Shown in pieces: positions 1-11,620 of a DNA stretch of 64,000 nucleotides (position 1 is its first letter; the number at the start of each line of letters is the position of its first letter). Made by a program: the position numbers and the translations under genes. Under the pieces are notes generated by a model. That model saw nothing but the letters and a program-made list of their open reading frames with translations. It had not been told where the DNA came from and did no database searches. Origin of the DNA: Tetradesmus obliquus (lineage: Eukaryota; Chlorophyta; Chlorophyceae; Sphaeropleales; Scenedesmaceae); the NCBI GenBank assembly GCA_030272155.1, contig CP126199.1, positions 4,824,501 through 4,888,500 of the forward strand. The letters are read 5' to 3'.

Positions 1-455
1 TGTGAAAAGACCAGCAACTGTCTGGCTTGCATGTGCTTATATATGCTTGAAATGCTGGCCTAACACACTATGATTCTCTGTGACAGGTACCTCGGACAGC
101 ACCTTCTGGCAGGTGCATGTGCGTAGTCAGCAACTGCCGCATGCGCATTTGCTGAGTCAGCAACCAGCAGCAGACAGTAGTGCATTCGCCTAGTCAGCAG
201 CTTGCATGCAAAGTGATGCGCATTTGCCACATGTGCAGTGCCGTGTCAGCCAGCAGCCGCAGACTGTAGTGCATGTGGTTGGACAACAGCTGGCATGCAC
301 AGTGCTATGCGATTCGCCACATGTGCACTGCCTAGCCAGCAAACTGCTGCTTCTGCTGCTCGGTGCTGCTTGCAGGAAAGACTTGGAGGCACTCAAGGAG
401 CTGCGCGTCATCCAATGCAGTAGGCGCTGCAGCTGGCGCGTATAAGGTGCGGTGT

Positions 456-675
<220 letters not shown>

Positions 676-829
676 AGCAGTTGTCCAGCTGACTTGTTGG
701 AGCTGCTGGCGCTGCCCATCAGTCCTCTATCTGCAAGCTGCATGTTCCAGTATCAACAAAACCGTTGCCGCCACTGCTGATGGCCTTGCAAGATACGCAT
801 GCTGCGGGTGTGAAGTGCTGCAATGGCAG

Positions 830-2138
830 CAGCAGGTGCAGCAGGCCCACAACAGCTTGCAGCAGCTCAGCCAGAACCTCCAGTGCATGATGCAGCACCA
901 CCAGCAGCAATTGAAGCAGCAGCAGCATCACCACCTCAACCAGCAGCAACAGCAACTACATGGCTGGCTGAGCAACACAACTGCAGTGATGCGCAGGCAC
1001 TATCCAGGCTGGCCTGTGCAGCTGACGTCTGCTGCTGCTGAGCTGGTGGGGGTTGATTCGGTCGACGCAAAGCAGCGGCGGCCAGCAGGTGGGTGCTCCG
1101 TGCTGTGCTCTTTGTGTTGTGTGTGCAGCAGCACTGATTACAGCGGGTACAGGGGCAGTGGGGATGCATGCTTTTTTTACTGGCTCTTGCTGAGCTAACA
1201 GGGCACATCAGCAGCTGGCAGACGGCATAGACAGTCTGTAGGTGCTCTGAGGTTGTGTGCCGGAAAGTTGCAAGGAATCGTTGCTGCTGCTGCATGCCGC
1301 CAGGTGACTGTGATCAAGCAGGGCTACCTGAGCAAGGAAGACGCAGGCCAAAGGCAGCAGCGGCAGCAGCAGGAAGGCACAGCAGGAAAGCCCGGAGGTC
1401 AAGCCGCACAGCCAATGCAAGCCGCACAGCCAACAGCCTTGCAAGCATTGTTGCACAGCATCACCTGAATGTGTGGTACTTACTACAAACTGCATTTACA
1501 CTGCCAAACTGTATGTGTACGCAGGCCAGTCCTGAGTGGCGGGAGGGTCAGCTGCCACCAGAGCTGCAGCCTAGCTCCAGCATTGCTGGCGTGCCATTGG
1601 ATGTGGACATGCTCAGCTACGGGCCTAGCGCAGTAGCAGCTCTAAGGGGCGCCATGCTGGCAGCTGTGCTGGGCAGCAGCGGTATGCAGCGTTGCGTGAG
1701 GGGCATCGACAGCGTTGTGCGCAGCTGGGCTGGGGATGAGACGCTGCTGAACGTTCAGCTGTTAACAGCCAGCTGTATGAGCCAGCGTTGGGTGATGCTG
1801 GCACAGATGAGCAACTGCCTGTGGCACTGCTGCGTGACTTTGCAGGCTCAGGTAGCATGCACCTACGCAACAGCGCTGGTGTCGGCAAGTTCCTGAGCAG
1901 GCTGCCGCGCATGTCTTTTGTGGGCCTGGCAGCACCTGACAGCAGCAGGCTGGTTGATGGGCGGCTGGCTGGCGCTTATGCACTGATGGCTGACAGGGTG
2001 GAGCAGCTCTCTGCAGGGTTTGGTGGTGGCTCTGTTCAGCTGCAGCAGGGGCAGTGCGGGTTGAAGCTGCAGCACTTCTCTCAAATTGTGTTTGGCAGGC
2101 TGGACCTAGCTGCACACGCTGCAGATGCTGCTGCTTAG
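830..2138 (+). pseudogene. Candidate multi-exon gene, function unknown, with an apparent frameshift
   Basis: Exon-like stretches on the plus strand: a Gln/His-rich part near 830-1090, a segment from an acceptor near 1302 starting VTVIKQGYLSKED, a segment from an acceptor ending at 1524 starting ASPEWREGQLPPEL, and a final stretch to a TAG at 2136-2138 containing SRLPRMSFVGLAAPDSSR. The third segment is in frame 1 up to about 1740. The downstream coding-looking sequence (YEPALGDAGTDEQLPV onwards) is in another frame, with a TGA at 1737-1739 in that frame and no usable intron between. This suggests a one-base indel (decay or assembly error). I do not recognise the family; the GYLSK motif faintly recalls a PH-domain start, but too little is present to claim it. 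Confidence 0.35.
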
Positions 2139-2965
2139 GCAGGAACGCATTGAACTCCGTTGGCGTGTGTGTAAATAATGGTATGTGCTGTACAGTTTTG
2201 TCGTAAGACTGCTGGAAATGCATCGACGACAGGCGCCTTACACAAGCTCGTCGGTGCGGAGATGCGTGTGTGCAACACTCGTTGTTTTGCGAAAGGCAAG
2301 ACACAGTACTTGGTATTGGACTGCCCTTCAGGTGTCTTGCAAGGCGTCTAGGCACCACAGCGAGCCACAGCACTGTACGCTTCACGGCCCAATGCTAGGG
2401 TTCCCACCCGGCGGTCGCAGACCTCGACATGAGCGTCCCAGCCTCCAAACGTTGCTGTAAAATGATGTATTCTCTTATTTAGTGATATGTAGCAAGACCA
2501 TACACACCAGTGCGAACATTTGAAGCAGTGCAGCTGCTGCAGCCATACATCCTCCCAGCAAGGCAGTGGCCGTCTTTTGTAAACTTGGACCAACTATGCA
2601 GAATGTTGCTCCAACAGACAAAGCACCACTGCTAGCCTAGTCGTCAGTCCGGCCAGTTGCGCAACAGCAGGCTGTTCTCACAGCAAAAGTTTGCAGGACA
2701 GTGGTTTTGACAATGGTCCGGCTGCTGGATGTGTATGCCACATCCTGGGACAAACCTTGCAGCCCAAACTTACTCAGCCCTGAGGCCTGGTGCAGCTGTA
2801 CGCAGATACAGCAGCACTGCTCTGGCCACATGAAAGGCGTAAGCTCTTGTCTGTCAGCGTGGAACTGGAAGTGTTTGCCAAGCAGAACTGTGGCTTCTTC
2901 TCAGTGGTCAACACCTAATGTTTCTGGTGCTGCTGCTGTGCTCTTGCCGCTGCTACTGCCCTCAG
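2139..2965. other. No supported gene
   Basis: Short open frames on both strands have no recognisable motifs and no consistent splice structure. It may contain upstream exons or introns of the membrane exon that follows. Confidence 0.5.
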
Positions 2966-3234
2966 ATTGGCTTTGCATTCCCAATCTGCTGGCTCGTGGG
3001 CATCTTCCTGCCCCTGTGCGCCAAGAACAGAAACAACCGGCGTGCTGCCATTGGCAGTGGCTGATGCTGGCTGTGTATGCCATTGCTCTGGCTGTGCTGC
3101 TGGGGATCACCCTCTCGCCAGGCATGTGCATCAACGTCATGGGCGGCACGCTCTGCTACAACAAGATCACTGGGGTGTGCAAGGCCAACGCTTTCGGCAA
3201 AACGTCAATTGTCAACTGTGGTTATTTCTTTTAG
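2966..3234 (+). pseudogene. Terminal exon(s) of a small two-TM membrane protein, frameshifted
   Basis: After an acceptor ending CCCTCAG at 2965 the frame reads QIGFAFPICWLVGIFLPLCA followed by a basic stretch KNRNNRR. It then hits TGA near 3061, while a +1 shifted frame continues at once with a second hydrophobic helix (LAVYAIALAVLLGITL) and a Cys-containing tail ending NCGYFF and TAA at 3232-3234. Two helices split by a basic loop, with a Cys-rich approach, resemble the small plant and algal L18a-like membrane protein family, but that is only a resemblance. The single-base frame break could be decay or an assembly error. Confidence 0.4.
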
Positions 3235-3837
3235 GGCAGGTTGGGCTGCGTCAAACCAAACACGTCATAATGCAATGGGAGTGCGAAGGCCACTGCTTCG
3301 CTGCCCAGTGTGCTGAGCCAGTGTCACTGCCTGCAGCGTTTTTCTTTCATGACATTTCTAGCTCTTTGATGGCGTTACATGAAAAGCAGTGTTTGGAGGT
3401 CTGGTTCTTGTGCAGCCGCCAGACGTGCAGCCGCATGGCATCTGCTGGGTTCCTGACCGGTTTGGGCTGTGCATGTATCCCTGGTAGACGGCGCGGTGTA
3501 CAGGTGTCCCGTTATGCAGGAGCACCAGCTACAATCAGTTACAAATGTTGTGGAGAACCATTTCCTGCAAGACTCAAAGCATACAGTTTGGCTCTGAAGT
3601 CATGGCGACTTGTCCAGGCGCTGTTGTTTTGGAAGTACAGTGCAAATCCCAGGGCGCTGCGCTGAGCGCCGACGACAGGGTTATCGCCATTTGACTGTTC
3701 CAGTGTACATCACTTGCTATTTGCGCTAAATGCAGCAGCACTGTATTGTTCGCTCTTGTCCTTGTGCAGCTGCAGCTGCTGCGCTGTTGAATTACCTGTG
3801 TGTGTATCTGTGTATGTGTGTGTGTCGCATACGTGCG
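3235..3837. other. No supported gene
   Basis: A 232-codon frame covers part of this stretch but overlaps the membrane exon in the wrong frame and has no motif. I see nothing else. Confidence 0.5.
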
Positions 3838-4860
<1,023 letters not shown>

Positions 4861-6601
4861 GAGGTCTGTTACAGGGGTGGGCAAGCTATCGCCCTAGAGC
4901 GAGTCACTTGCCCCTCTTTCAGCTCACATATCATGAGAACCCGATAGCAAGCCACAAGATGCAACCAAAGTAAAACTCCAGAGGCATCTTGCAGCCCCTA
5001 CCTCCCCATAAACCAACAAGTACATGCAGTGCAGCATGTGCGAAGTGCAGCACAAAAAGCAGCAGGGTGCTCAAAGCACAGGGCACAAAACGCACAAGGG
5101 AAGGCAGGCATGGTCCAAACAGCAAGCGGGATGCACAATGGTGTTGCTTACCATAGGTGTTTGGCATGATTGCACCAAGGCACTGCTGTACACACCAGAC
5201 TGCAGCAAGCAGGAGCACGCGGAATCGACAAGAGACACTGCATGTGACATGCAAACTAAGGTGCTACTGCTTCTGCAATCCTCATGGCTGACAAGCACAG
5301 AAGCACGCAATGCGACACACAGAGCTGGAAAATCAAGCACAGCGACACACAACATGCAACATGGCCTTGCCAGAAAGTGGAAATTGGACAACTACTGACA
5401 GCACATCATGTAAAAGAAGGAAGGTCAACCAGAGCGGGGCGCCAGTACAATGCGCAGCTGTGCTGGATCAGAACGCAAGAACGGGTGATCTCCAGGCACC
5501 GCAACACGCCAATGAGCCGGCGCAGCCTCCATTGCCACAAAATCAGCAAGCAATTCCCAAAACCGCAAAACCGCCTGCTGCTTCGCCTCCTGTAACACCT
5601 GCGCTAGTAGTTGCTGTCGCTGTTGTTGTTGTTGCAGCTGATGCTGCTGCCTACGCTGCTCAACCAGCTGGTTATGCTGTTGCTGCGCAGCAGTGAGAGC
5701 TGCAGGCTGAAACACATCTGTAATAGGCACCTGCCATTGCGGCGGCGGCGCAGACGGCCGCGGCGCAGCAGCGCGGGCGGCGGAATGTGCAGCGTGTTAG
5801 CCTGCCGTCGGCCAACATCCATGGCATTCAGAGCAGCTAAACAAATAACCCCCCAAACACCCTGGTGGAGCCGCTTAGGGCCGGGAGGCCGCTGCATCAA
5901 CCAGACATGCCGCATAGCAAGCGGCGGGCGGCCTGCAGCCCGCGTACACCATGTTGCAGGCAACACAGACAGCAGGCTGTCAATCACCGCCACCGCAACT
6001 GGGCACTCCCAAAAATGGTGCACCAGACCAGGGCACGCAGCGCCACACATGCAGGTATCATGCTGCTGGTGCATGCGCTGCGACGTAGGCAAGCCATCCA
6101 TGATCAGCCGCCAATACGTCTCCTTGTACGCATTATCCCAGCGCATCTTCCATAGTGCGCCCTGGGCGGCTGCCACACATTGCAAACCACGAGTCAACGC
6201 CGCGGGCGGGGCACCCGCACCGATCGCAACACTGACAAACCTAGTGCGCCGCTCCTGGCGCTCAGCACGCAGGGGACCAAGCTGCAATGAGGTAGCTTCA
6301 CGAACAGACAATTGCGCAACAGACACCGTCCTGCCGCGATGATTGCGCCAGCCTAGCCGCGCCACCAACATGGCCTCAACATGCTGCTCTGCTGCAGAAG
6401 GCATACATGGCGGGTCTGGCACAGCCGCAGGCGGCCAGGGCCGGTCTGCTGCAGGATGCCGCACAACAGCCAAGGCAGCCCGATGCCACGGCACGGGCAG
6501 CAAGTTAACCAAGTCTGTCAAATCTGCCGATTCGTTGTCTGCATTGCTGAAGTTGGAGCCGTACGGCAGCAATGGGTGTGGCAGCTGCTGCCGTGCAGCA
6601 T
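4861..6601 (-). mobile_element. LINE family Z, copy A (5'-truncated)
   Basis: The 3' end of the element lies at the left: AGAGGTCTGTTACAGGGGTG starts the shared 3' UTR, which is repeated at 6620, 6820, 7179 and 9360. From right to left it contains the C-terminal part of ORF2 and then about 560 bp of 3' UTR. Relative to copies D and E it stops after GTGCAGCATG near 6601, so its 5' end is truncated. Compared with D and E its reading frame is broken near 5780 (a deletion in the Pro/Ala-rich linker). Confidence 0.9.
5604..6598 (-). pseudogene. ORF2 C-terminal fragment of LINE copy A, zinc-knuckle region (frameshifted)
   Basis: Encodes the same region as copies D and E, including LWKMRWDNAYKETYWRLIMD, DGLPTSQRM and the knuckle CMCGAACPGLVHHFWECPVA. 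This is the zf-RVT arrangement found after the reverse transcriptase domain of LINEs. The frame then shifts, so the Gln-rich tail (…QQHNQLVEQRRQQ…) is read in another frame at 5425-5730. No reverse transcriptase core or endonuclease remains, so it cannot be autonomous. Confidence 0.75.
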
Positions 6602-6617
6602 GCGAGAGAGGTCGAGA

Positions 6618-6727
6618 GAGGTCTGTTACAGGGGTGGGCAAGCTATCGCCCTAGAGCGAGTCACTTGCCCCTCTTTCAGCTCACATATCATGAGAACCCG
6701 ATAGCAAGCCACAAGATGCAACCAAAG
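6618..6727 (-). mobile_element. LINE family Z, copy B (about 110-bp 3' stub)
   Basis: GAGAGAGGTCTGTTACAGGG through AGATGCAACCAAAG matches the last ~110 bp of copies A, C, D and E, after which unrelated sequence begins (GGTGCATTGCATTGCATTTG). It is an extremely 5'-truncated insertion. Beyond it, 6728-6816 is a unique spacer. Confidence 0.85.
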
Positions 6728-6816
6728 GTGCATTGCATTGCATTTGTTACACGGAGGCGGTCTCCCCAACCCCGCAGGGGCTAGGTACTGCCAGTCAAGC
6801 CAACACTCCGCCAGAG

Positions 6817-7148
6817 AGAGGTCTGTTACAGGGGTGGGCAAGCTATCGCCCTAGAGCGAGTCACTTGCCCCTCTTTCAGCTCACATATCATGAGAACCCG
6901 ATAGCAAGCCACAAGATGCAACCAAAGTAAAACTCCAGAGGCATCTTGCAGCCCCTACCTCCCCATAAACCAACAAGTACATGCAGTGCAGCATGTGCGA
7001 AGTGCAGCACGAAAAGCAGCAGGGTGCTCAAAGCACAGGGCACAAAACGCACAAGGGAAGGCAGGCATGGTCCAAACAGCAAGCGGGATGCACAATGGTG
7101 CTGCTTACCATAGGTGTTTGGCATGATTGCACCAAGGCACTGCTGTAC
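6817..7148 (-). mobile_element. LINE family Z, copy C (330-bp 3' stub) with a target-site duplication
   Basis: Matches the 3' UTR of the other copies up to GGCACTGCTGTACA, where it is truncated. The left flank ends CACTCCGCCA (6807-6816) and the right flank starts CACTCCGCCA (about 7149-7158). This is a clean ~10-bp target-site duplication showing insertion by target-primed reverse transcription. Confidence 0.88.
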
Positions 7149-7174
7149 ACTCCGCCAAGTAAGCCGGGAGAGAG

Positions 7175-9353
7175 AGAGGTCTGTTACAGGGGTGGGCAAG
7201 CTATCGCCCTAGAGCGAGTCACTTGCCCCTCTTTCAGCTCACATATCATGAGAACCCGATAGCAAGCCACAAGATGCAACCAAAGTAAAACTCCAGAGGC
7301 ATCTTGCAGCCCCTACCTCCCCATAAACCAACAAGTACATGCAGTGCAGCATGTGCGAAGTGCAGCACGAAAAGCAGCAGGGTGCTCAAAGCACAGGGCA
7401 CAAAACACACAAGGGAAGGCAGGCATGGTCCAAACAGCAAGCGGGATGCACAGTGGTGCTGCTTACCATAGGTGTTCGGCATGATTGCACCAAGGCACTG
7501 CTGTACACACCAGACTGCAGCAAGCAGGAGCACGCGGGACCGACAGGAGACACTGCATGTGACATGCAAACTAAGGTACTACTGCTTCTGCAATCCTCAT
7601 GGCTGACAAGCACAGAAGCACGCAATGCGACACACATAGCTGATAAATCAAGCACAGTGACACACAACATGCAACATGGCCTTGCCAGAAAGTGGAAATT
7701 GGACAACTACTGACAGCACATCATGTAAAAGCAGGAAGGTCAACCAGAGCGGGGCGCCAGTACAATGCGCAACTGTGCTGGATCAGATCGCAAGAACGGG
7801 TGATCTCCAGGCACCGCAACACGCAAATGAGCCGGCGCAGCCTCCATTGCCACAAAATCAGCAAGCAATTCCCAAAACCGCAAAACCGCCTGCTGCTTCG
7901 CCTCCTGTAACACCTGCGCTAGTAGGTGCTGTCGCTGTTGTTGTTGTTGCAGCAGCTGCTGCTGCCTACGCTGCTCAACCAGCTGGTTATGCTGTTGCTG
8001 CGCAGCAGTGAGAGCTGCAGGCTGAAACACATCTGTAATAGGTACCTGCCATTGCGGCGGCGGCGCAGACGGCCGCGGCGCAGCAGGCGCGGGCGGCGGA
8101 ATGTGCAGCGTGTTAGCCTGCCGTCGGCCAACATCCATGGCATTCAGAGCAGCTAAACAAATAACCCCCCAAACACCCTGGTGGAGCCGCTTAGGGCCGG
8201 GAGGCCGTTGCATCAACCAGACATGCCGCATAGCAAGCGGCGGGCGGCCTGCAGCCCGCGTACACCATGTTGCAGGCAACGCAGACAGCAGGCTGTCAAT
8301 CACCGCTACCGCAACTGGGCACTCCCAAAAATGGTGCACCAGACCAGGGCACGCAGCGCCACACATGCATGTATCATGCTGCTGGTGCATGCGCTGCGAC
8401 GTAGGCAAGCCATCCATGATCAGCCGCCAATACGTCTCCTTGTACGCATTATCCCAGCGCATCTTCCATAGTGCGCCCTGGGCGGCCGCCACACATTGCA
8501 AACCACGAGTCAACGCCGCGGGCGGGGCACCCGCACCGATCGCAACACTGACAAACCTAGTGCGCCGCTCCTGGCGCTCAGCACGCAGGGGACCAAGCTG
8601 CAATGAGGTAGCTTCACGAACACACAATTGCGCAACAGACACCGTCTTGCCGCGATGATTCCGCCAGCCTAGCCGCGCCACCAACATGGCCTCAACATGC
8701 TGCTCTGCTGCAGAAGGCACACATGGCGGGTCTGGCACAGCTGCAGGCGGCCAGGGCCGGTCTGCTGCAGGATGCCGCACAACAGCCAAGGCAGCCCGAT
8801 GCCACGGCATGGGCAACAAGTTAACCAAGTCTGTCAAATCTGCCGATTCGTTGTCTGCATTGCTGAAGTTGGAGCCGTACGGCAGCAATGGGTGTGGCAG
8901 CTGCTGCCGTGCAGCATGCTGGATCACATGCCAAGCGCGACAGAGATCGGCCACAGTGCGGATGCGCGGCCGACACTTGCCGCCAGAACATGCATGTGGC
9001 CCGCGCACAGAGGGCACGGGATGCATTTGCAGCCCACCGGGCACAAACCCAACCATTGCTTGCAAAAAAGGGTTAGCAAAGACAGGAGCCAAACTACACC
9101 AAGCCCCGGGCTGCAGCACCGGCGCCTCCTGCACAGCCTGTAGCTGTGCACGCAACTGCTGCACGTCTGACAGCTGTTGAGGATGTGGCGGCGGCAGTGC
9201 AGGGGCAGGCGCCGCAGGCGCCAACGCCTTCACATCACAAACTTTGCCTAGCGCTTGAAGACCAGCAATCATGCGGCGCAGCGGCGGGGGAGGGAGGGAC
9301 TGCTGAGGGAACGCCTGTGACGGCTCCATCGGCGTTTGCGTGTCTTCAAAGCG
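7175..9353 (-). mobile_element. LINE family Z, copy D (longest copy; interrupted by copy E)
   Basis: Starts with the shared 3' end after a GAGAGAGA stretch and runs through the 3' UTR into the longest ORF2 fragment (7740-9329 and beyond). Its 5' part is split by copy E: TTCAAAGC occurs at 9346-9353 and again at 11210-11217, and the ORF continues in frame across the junction (…LFDSFEDTQTP then MEPSQ…). The D-derived sequence therefore resumes to the right of E for a short distance before an in-frame stop. Confidence 0.85.
7740..9329 (-). pseudogene. ORF2 C-terminal fragment of LINE copy D (zinc knuckle, Gln-rich tail)
   Basis: A 529-codon open frame without a true start. Residues about 285-312 give LWKMRWDNAYKETYWRLIMD and DGLPTSQRM, the region that usually precedes the knuckle. 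C321, C323, C327, H332/H333 and C337 form a zf-RVT-like zinc knuckle. A Gln-rich stretch (about 440-480) and the ending VLAPRSG follow. The catalytic reverse transcriptase and endonuclease are absent because of 5' truncation. The frame is shared with copy E almost residue for residue, so both insertions are young or under little decay. The family is a LINE; assignment to Zepp is inferred only from the nested layout. Confidence 0.8.
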
Positions 9354-9356
9354 GGA

Positions 9357-11209
9357 GAGAGGTCTGTTACAGGGGTGGGCAAGCTATCGCCCTAGAGCGA
9401 GTCACTTGCCCCTCTTTCAGCTCACATATCATGAGAACCCGATAGCAAGCCACAAGACGCAACCAAAGTAAAACTCCAGAGGCATCTTGCAGCCCCTACC
9501 TCCCCATAAACCAACAAGTACATGCAGTGCAGCATGTGCGAAGTGCAGCACGAACAGCAGCAGGGTGCTCAAAGCACAGGGCACAAAACGCACAAGGGAA
9601 GGCAGGCATGGTCCAAACAGCAAGCGGGATGCACAATGGTGCTGCTTACCATAGGTGTTTGGCATGATTGCACCAAGGCACTGCTGTACACACCAGACTG
9701 CAGCAAGCAGGAGCACGCGGGACCGACAGGAGACACTGCATGTGACATGCAAACTAAGGTGCTACTGCTTCTGCAATCCTCATGGCTGACAAGCACAGAA
9801 GCACGCAATGCGACACACAGAGCTGGAAAATCAAGCACAGTGACACACGACATGCAACATGGCCTTGCCAGAAAGTGGAGATTGGACAACTACTGACAGC
9901 ACAGCATGTAAAAGCAGGAAGGTCAACCAGAGCGGGGCGCCAGTACAATGCGCAGCTGTGCTGGATCAGATCGCAAGAACGGGTGATCTCCAGGCACCGC
10001 AACACGCCAATGAGCCGGCGCAGCCTCCATTGCCACAAAATCAGCAAGCAATTCCCAAAACCGCAAAACCGCCTGCTGCTTCGCCTCCTGTAACACCTGC
10101 GCTATTAGTTGCTGTCGCTGTTGTTGCTGCTGCAGCAGCTGCTGCTGCCTACGCTGCTCAACCAGCTGGTTATGTTGATGCTGCGCAGCAGTGAGAGCTG
10201 CAGGCTGAAACACATCTGTAATAGGTACCTGCCATTGCGGCGGCGGCGCAGACGGCCGCGGCGCAGCAGGCGCGGGCGGCGGAATGTGCAGCGTGTTAGC
10301 CTGCCGTCGGCCAACATCCATGGCATTCAGAGCAGCTAAACAAACAACCCCCCAAACACCCTGGTGGAGCCGCTTAGGGCCGGGAGGCCGCTGCATCAAC
10401 CAGACATGCCGCATAGCAAGCGGCGGGCGGCCTGCAGCCCGCGTACACCATGTTGCAGGCAACGCAGACAGCAGGCTGTCAATCACCGCTACCGCAACTG
10501 GGCACTCCCAAAAATGGTGCACCAGACCAGGGCACGCAGCGCCACACATGCATGTATCATGCTGCTGGTGCATGCGCTGCGACGTAGGCAAGCCATCCAT
10601 GATCAGCCGCCAATACGTCTCCTTGTACGCATTATCCCAGCGCATCTTCCATAGTGCGCCCTGGGCGGCCGCCACACATTGCAAACCACGAGTCAACGCC
10701 GCGGGCGGGGCACCCGCACCGATCGCAACACTGACAAACCTAGTGCGCCGCTCCTGGCGCTCAGCACGCAGGGGACCAAGCTGCAATGAGGTAGCTTCAC
10801 GAACAGACAATTGCGCAACAGACACCGTCTTGCCGCGATGATTCCGCCAGCCTAGCCGCACCACCAACATGGCCTCAACATGCTGCTCTGCTGCAGAAGG
10901 CACACATGGCGGGTCTGGCACAGCTGCAGGCGGCCAGGGCCGGTCTGCTGCAGGATGCCGCACAACAGCCAAGGCAGCCCGATGCCACGGCATGGGCAAC
11001 AAGTTAACCAAGTCTGTCAAATCTGCCGATTCGTTGTCTGCATTGCTGAAGTTGGAGCCGTACGGCAGCAATGGGTGTGGCAGCTGCTGCCGTGCAGCAT
11101 GCTGGATCACATGCCAAGCGCGACAGAGATCGGCCACAGTGCGGATGCGCGGCCGACACTTGCCGCCAGAACATGCATGTGGCCCGCGCACAGAGGGCAC
11201 GGGATGCAT
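9357..11209 (-). mobile_element. LINE family Z, copy E (nested in copy D)
   Basis: A complete 3' UTR (9359-9922) plus an ORF2 fragment. It is truncated after GGGATGCATT, where copy D continues differently. It is flanked by the 8-bp direct repeat TTCAAAGC (9346-9353 and 11210-11217), so it inserted into copy D. Near-identity with copy D indicates recent activity. Confidence 0.88.
9923..11209 (-). pseudogene. ORF2 C-terminal fragment of LINE copy E
   Basis: A 428-residue open frame collinear with residues about 102-529 of the copy D fragment: the same knuckle CMCGAACPGLVHHFWECPVA, the same Pro/Ala linker and the same VLAPRSG ending. It begins inside the element because of 5' truncation and keeps no start codon of its own. 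Confidence 0.8.
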
Positions 11210-11224
11210 TCAAAGCTGTCAAAC

Positions 11225-11485
11225 AAGGACTAGAGTAAGCCCTCGTATCATAAGGACCAGTGGGTATAAGGTGCTTCCAGTCCAAGACCACATGCTGCTG
11301 GCAAGCGTGTCTACCGTGCTCCAAAGGTGCCATGCATCGCATGCAGATGTGGTGTGCTGCAATAGGCGAAGAGGTCGCGGGTTCGAACCTGACCTGGTGC
11401 TTTTCACTTTTTGGGTGATAGCTCGCTCCTGAAATTTTCTCACTGGAACGGGGAGCTGATGGCTCCAATACATTTGGCACAATTA
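11225..11485 (+). mobile_element. SINE-like sequence with a Pol III B box
   Basis: GCGGGTTCGAACCTG at about 11377-11391 contains an exact tRNA-type B box (GGTTCGAACC). No matching cloverleaf can be drawn: the T stem pairs poorly and no convincing A box lies at normal spacing, although GGGTATAAGGTGC at about 11262 is a weak candidate. It ends at the TTACA-repeat tail of the adjoining LINE. This suggests a tRNA-related SINE or tRNA pseudogene remnant. Confidence 0.4.
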
Positions 11486-11620
11486 CATTACATTACATTA
11501 CATTACATTACATTACATTACATGCTCCACTCAACGAGGAGTGGGAACCCCAGTCAGGAGCCAACGAGAGGCTCATAGGGGGAGGAAACATCAAAGAACA
11601 ACTCATCATCATCCCAACCG

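Noticed and set aside
5611-10841. Large plus-strand frames (MCSVLACRRPTSMAFRAAKQ and similar) repeated three times
   Set aside because: They are antisense to the LINE ORF2 fragments, repeat only because the LINE repeats, and show no domain.
11340-11405. tRNA gene
   Set aside because: Only the B box is good. The T stem does not pair properly and no acceptor stem or anticodon arm can be drawn.
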